From positions 1 to 32,165 of the forward strand of contig JAEZJZ010000029.1 of NCBI GenBank assembly GCA_023436245.1: a DNA stretch of 32,165 nt. Direction: 5' to 3'. Positions 30,604 to 32,165 of this stretch are shown here, piece by piece (within the stretch, counting starts at the first letter, position 1; each line of letters opens with the position of its first letter). The position numbers and the translations under genes were made by a program. The notes under the pieces are model-generated. The model did not search any database. It was not told the origin of the DNA and saw only the letters and a list, made by a program, of their open reading frames with translations. Source of the stretch: Bacillota bacterium (GTDB lineage: Bacteria; Bacillota; UBA994; UBA5500).

Positions 30604-30725
30604 CTGTCCGGCGATGTCTCTCCCTTCCGGTTGCAACAATCCCTCATACCGCGGGATAGCTCGAATATCAATAGATGGACAAGGAGGTTTGCTTCGCTTG
30701 TCAGAGAGAACAGGGGGGGCGCCAC

Positions 30726-31670
30726 ATGAAACGACCGAGCTGGCGGGCAGGTTGCTGTCTGACGTTGCTGCTCGTGTGTGTCTTCTTCCAACACTACGGG
30801 CTGATCGACGGAGATGTCGCGCTGATTATGCTGCAGTTGGACCGGCACATCGGTGCCACTGTCACCGCCTTGCAGACTGATCCGACCATCGCCGAGCACC
30901 CCTTTGGCAGGCCGATTGATGCTCCCCTGCCTTGGGAAGAAGATCACGTGTTTCAGGCTGAGTTAAATCGGTTAGGTGCACGCAACCGAATAGCCGCCTT
31001 TGCTACCACTTTGCCCAATCCCCTGCCTGGGGAAGACTACAACTTTGCTCGGGCTGCGGATTTGCTGAGGGGAGCAGTGATTGCTGACGGAGAGGTCTTC
31101 TCCATGAACGGCAGCATTGGGCCCTACTCGCGTGAGCGGGGGTTTCGGGAGGGGCCGATCTACTACGGCACCAAGATTCTGCGCGGAGTGGGAGGAGGCG
31201 TCTGCAAGATGGCCACCACACTGTACAACACCGCTGTCCTGGCGGATTTCCCGATTGTCTCCCGCAAGAACCACGGCATGCTGGTACCGTACGCCAACCC
31301 TGGCCAGGATGCCACCGTTTCCTATGGGAAAGTGGATTTGCAGTTTGAAAACGACAGCGGTCACCCGTTGCTGATTTGGGCCGATACGGTTGGGGTGACA
31401 CTCTATGTCGCGTTCTACGGGCAGAAGGCGGCGCCAAAGGTGAGTTGGCATCATGAGATTCTCTATCTACAGGAGCGCCCGCTGATTAGGCGCCACAATC
31501 CACAACTGCCGCCCGGCAGCGAGCAAGTTTTGATTGAGGGGTCAGAGGGGATTGGGGTAAGGTCGTGGGTGACGGTGGAGTATCCGGATGGGCAGACCAA
31601 GAGTCGCAATCTAGGCGCCGACTGGTATCGCCCGATGCCGCGGGTGGTGGAGTTTGGGCCTCGGGCCTGA
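30726..31670 (+). CDS. VanW family protein, membrane-anchored
   Basis: A 314-residue protein. A hydrophobic stretch (about residues 5-26) near the N-terminus should act as a signal anchor, placing the rest outside. The VanW domain spans about 100-235: FARAADLLRGAVIADGEVFS, then GPYSRERGFREGP and RGVGGGVCKMATTLYNTAV, its conserved core. The last 50 residues (IEGSEGIGVRSWVTVEYPDG) resemble a G5 domain, a frequent partner in Gram-positive cell-wall proteins. The family accompanies vancomycin-resistance clusters but is widespread without them and has no proven function; resistance should not be inferred. ATG 30726 with AGGGGGG upstream. The next gene overlaps its stop. Confidence 0.88.
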   Translation: MKRPSWRAGCCLTLLLVCVFFQHYGLIDGDVALIMLQLDRHIGATVTALQTDPTIAEHPFGRPIDAPLPWEEDHVFQAELNRLGARNRIAAFATTLPNPLPGEDYNFARAADLLRGAVIADGEVFSMNGSIGPYSRERGFREGPIYYGTKILRGVGGGVCKMATTLYNTAVLADFPIVSRKNHGMLVPYANPGQDATVSYGKVDLQFENDSGHPLLIWADTVGVTLYVAFYGQKAAPKVSWHHEILYLQERPLIRRHNPQLPPGSEQVLIEGSEGIGVRSWVTVEYPDGQTKSRNLGADWYRPMPRVVEFGPRA

Positions 31671-32125
31671 TGGGAGGGAAAGCATTGTACCCATTTCTGC
31701 TGGCGCTTTACGGGGCGGTTTGCTGGGGCATTGCGCCTCTCTTCGGCAAAGCCGGAATGCGTGGGGTGAATCCGACAGAGGCATTGGCTGCGCGTACCTT
31801 GCTCACGGTCTGCTTTGTTTGGGGGTGGCTGTTTGCCAAGGGACACGTCAGTCAAGTTTTGACTATCCCTCCGAAGCGGTGGCTGTTTCTGGGGATCGAG
31901 GCCTTCTTGGCCACCTTCGCTGGGGACTTGGCTTATTATGCCGCGCTCAAGTTCGGTGACATTGGGCAGACGACCTTGGTGCTGGCTGCAGCGCCGCTTG
32001 TTACGATCTGGATGGGGCGGTGGTTCCTGGGTGAGCAACTCACATCCTGCAAACTGATCGGGGCGGTGTTAATTGTGGGGGGGATCATTTTCATTGGACT
32101 GGATGCCGCACAATTGAAAATCTAG
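31670..32125 (+). CDS. Single-domain EamA/DMT-family transporter
   Basis: A small membrane protein of up to 151 residues with four to five hydrophobic helices and one EamA domain: LALYGAVCWGIAPLFGKAGM at the start and RWFLGEQLTSCKLIGAVLIV near the end. Most EamA transporters carry two such domains; single-domain members of this length work as dimers. The likely role is export or uptake of a small metabolite, not specified. ATG 31670 overlaps the VanW stop by one base (TGATG). The in-frame TTG at 31685 has GGGAGGG (31672-31678) six bases upstream and is probably the true start, giving 146 residues beginning YPFLLALYG after the initiator. The gene is complete and ends 40 bases before the window edge. 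Confidence 0.88.
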   Translation: MGGKALYPFLLALYGAVCWGIAPLFGKAGMRGVNPTEALAARTLLTVCFVWGWLFAKGHVSQVLTIPPKRWLFLGIEAFLATFAGDLAYYAALKFGDIGQTTLVLAAAPLVTIWMGRWFLGEQLTSCKLIGAVLIVGGIIFIGLDAAQLKI

Positions 32126-32140
32126 CCGGAAGCAAAACGC

Positions 32141-32165
32141 GGGCCCCCCCACTTGGGGGGGGGGG
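32141..32165. other. Homopolymer C/G hairpin at the sequence end
   Basis: Seven C (32144-32150), ACTT, then eleven G running to the last base. It can fold as a stem and may be the EamA terminator, but an open-ended G run at the edge suggests a contig break or sequencing artefact. Confidence 0.6.

Noticed and set aside
30726..31670. Glycopeptide resistance locus suggested by the VanW domain
   Set aside because: No vanHAX or vanRS-like genes are present, and VanW-domain proteins are common without resistance.
1..32165. CRISPR array, insertion sequence, prophage or tRNA/rRNA gene
   Set aside because: No regularly spaced repeats, transposase, integrase or phage genes, or tRNA-like cloverleaf were recognised anywhere in the window.

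Overview
The window is a GC-rich stretch of a bacterial chromosome and most resembles a Bacillota (Firmicutes, Clostridia-like) lineage. The signs are strong AGGAGG-type ribosome-binding sites before almost every gene, frequent GTG and TTG starts, paired CheX-type phosphatases in the chemotaxis operon, a LytS/LytT-CstA module, DegV, VanW, several M3B oligopeptidases, and an apparent selenoprotein. This assignment is an inference from gene content, because no rRNA or tRNA gene is present. The right edge is a C-run/G-run, which looks like a contig end.

Layout. (1) 158-1672 is a lone LuxR-type regulator closed by a good terminator. (2) 1964-9009 is a chemotaxis operon on the + strand: CheY-like regulator, two CheX-like phosphatases, CheA, CheW, a membrane chemoreceptor, CheR and CheB. 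A second, soluble chemoreceptor with a C-terminal zinc-binding CZB domain follows at 9338-10570. (3) 14602-10661 on the - strand is lytS-lytT-cstA: a membrane sensor kinase overlapping its LytTR regulator, then a CstA-family transporter. Two TGAAA repeats exactly 21 bp apart lie upstream of cstA. This resembles the pyruvate-responsive BtsSR/BtsT and YpdAB/YhjX systems. (4) 14780-18855 on the + strand holds a cytoplasmic gamma-glutamyltransferase-like Ntn hydrolase with Ser-Cys where the family has the Thr nucleophile, a GAF-PAS protein with no output domain, and a lipoprotein-like protein with an internal duplication.

(5) 18911-19168 on the - strand is the most notable locus: a small glutaredoxin-like gene whose CxxC active site reads TGA-Pro-Asn-Cys. 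It has a strong ribosome-binding site and, just after the TGA, a hairpin with a bulged U and an AGGUU loop. This fits a UGA-encoded selenocysteine (UxxC), and a conventional gene caller would lose the redox centre. (6) A DUF2164 gene follows, then three paralogous M3B oligoendopeptidases F (one -, two +) and a radical SAM/SPASM-like protein. Together with the GGT-like enzyme and the CstA transporter this suggests peptide and organic-acid use. (7) 29477-26995 on the - strand is a two-gene unit of a Gfo/Idh/MocA oxidoreductase and a DUF1537 four-carbon sugar-acid kinase. (8) The + strand ends with DegV, a VanW-domain protein and a single-domain EamA transporter.

Terminators are unusually easy to see: long GC stems separate nearly every transcription unit, and several sit between convergent genes and could work both ways.
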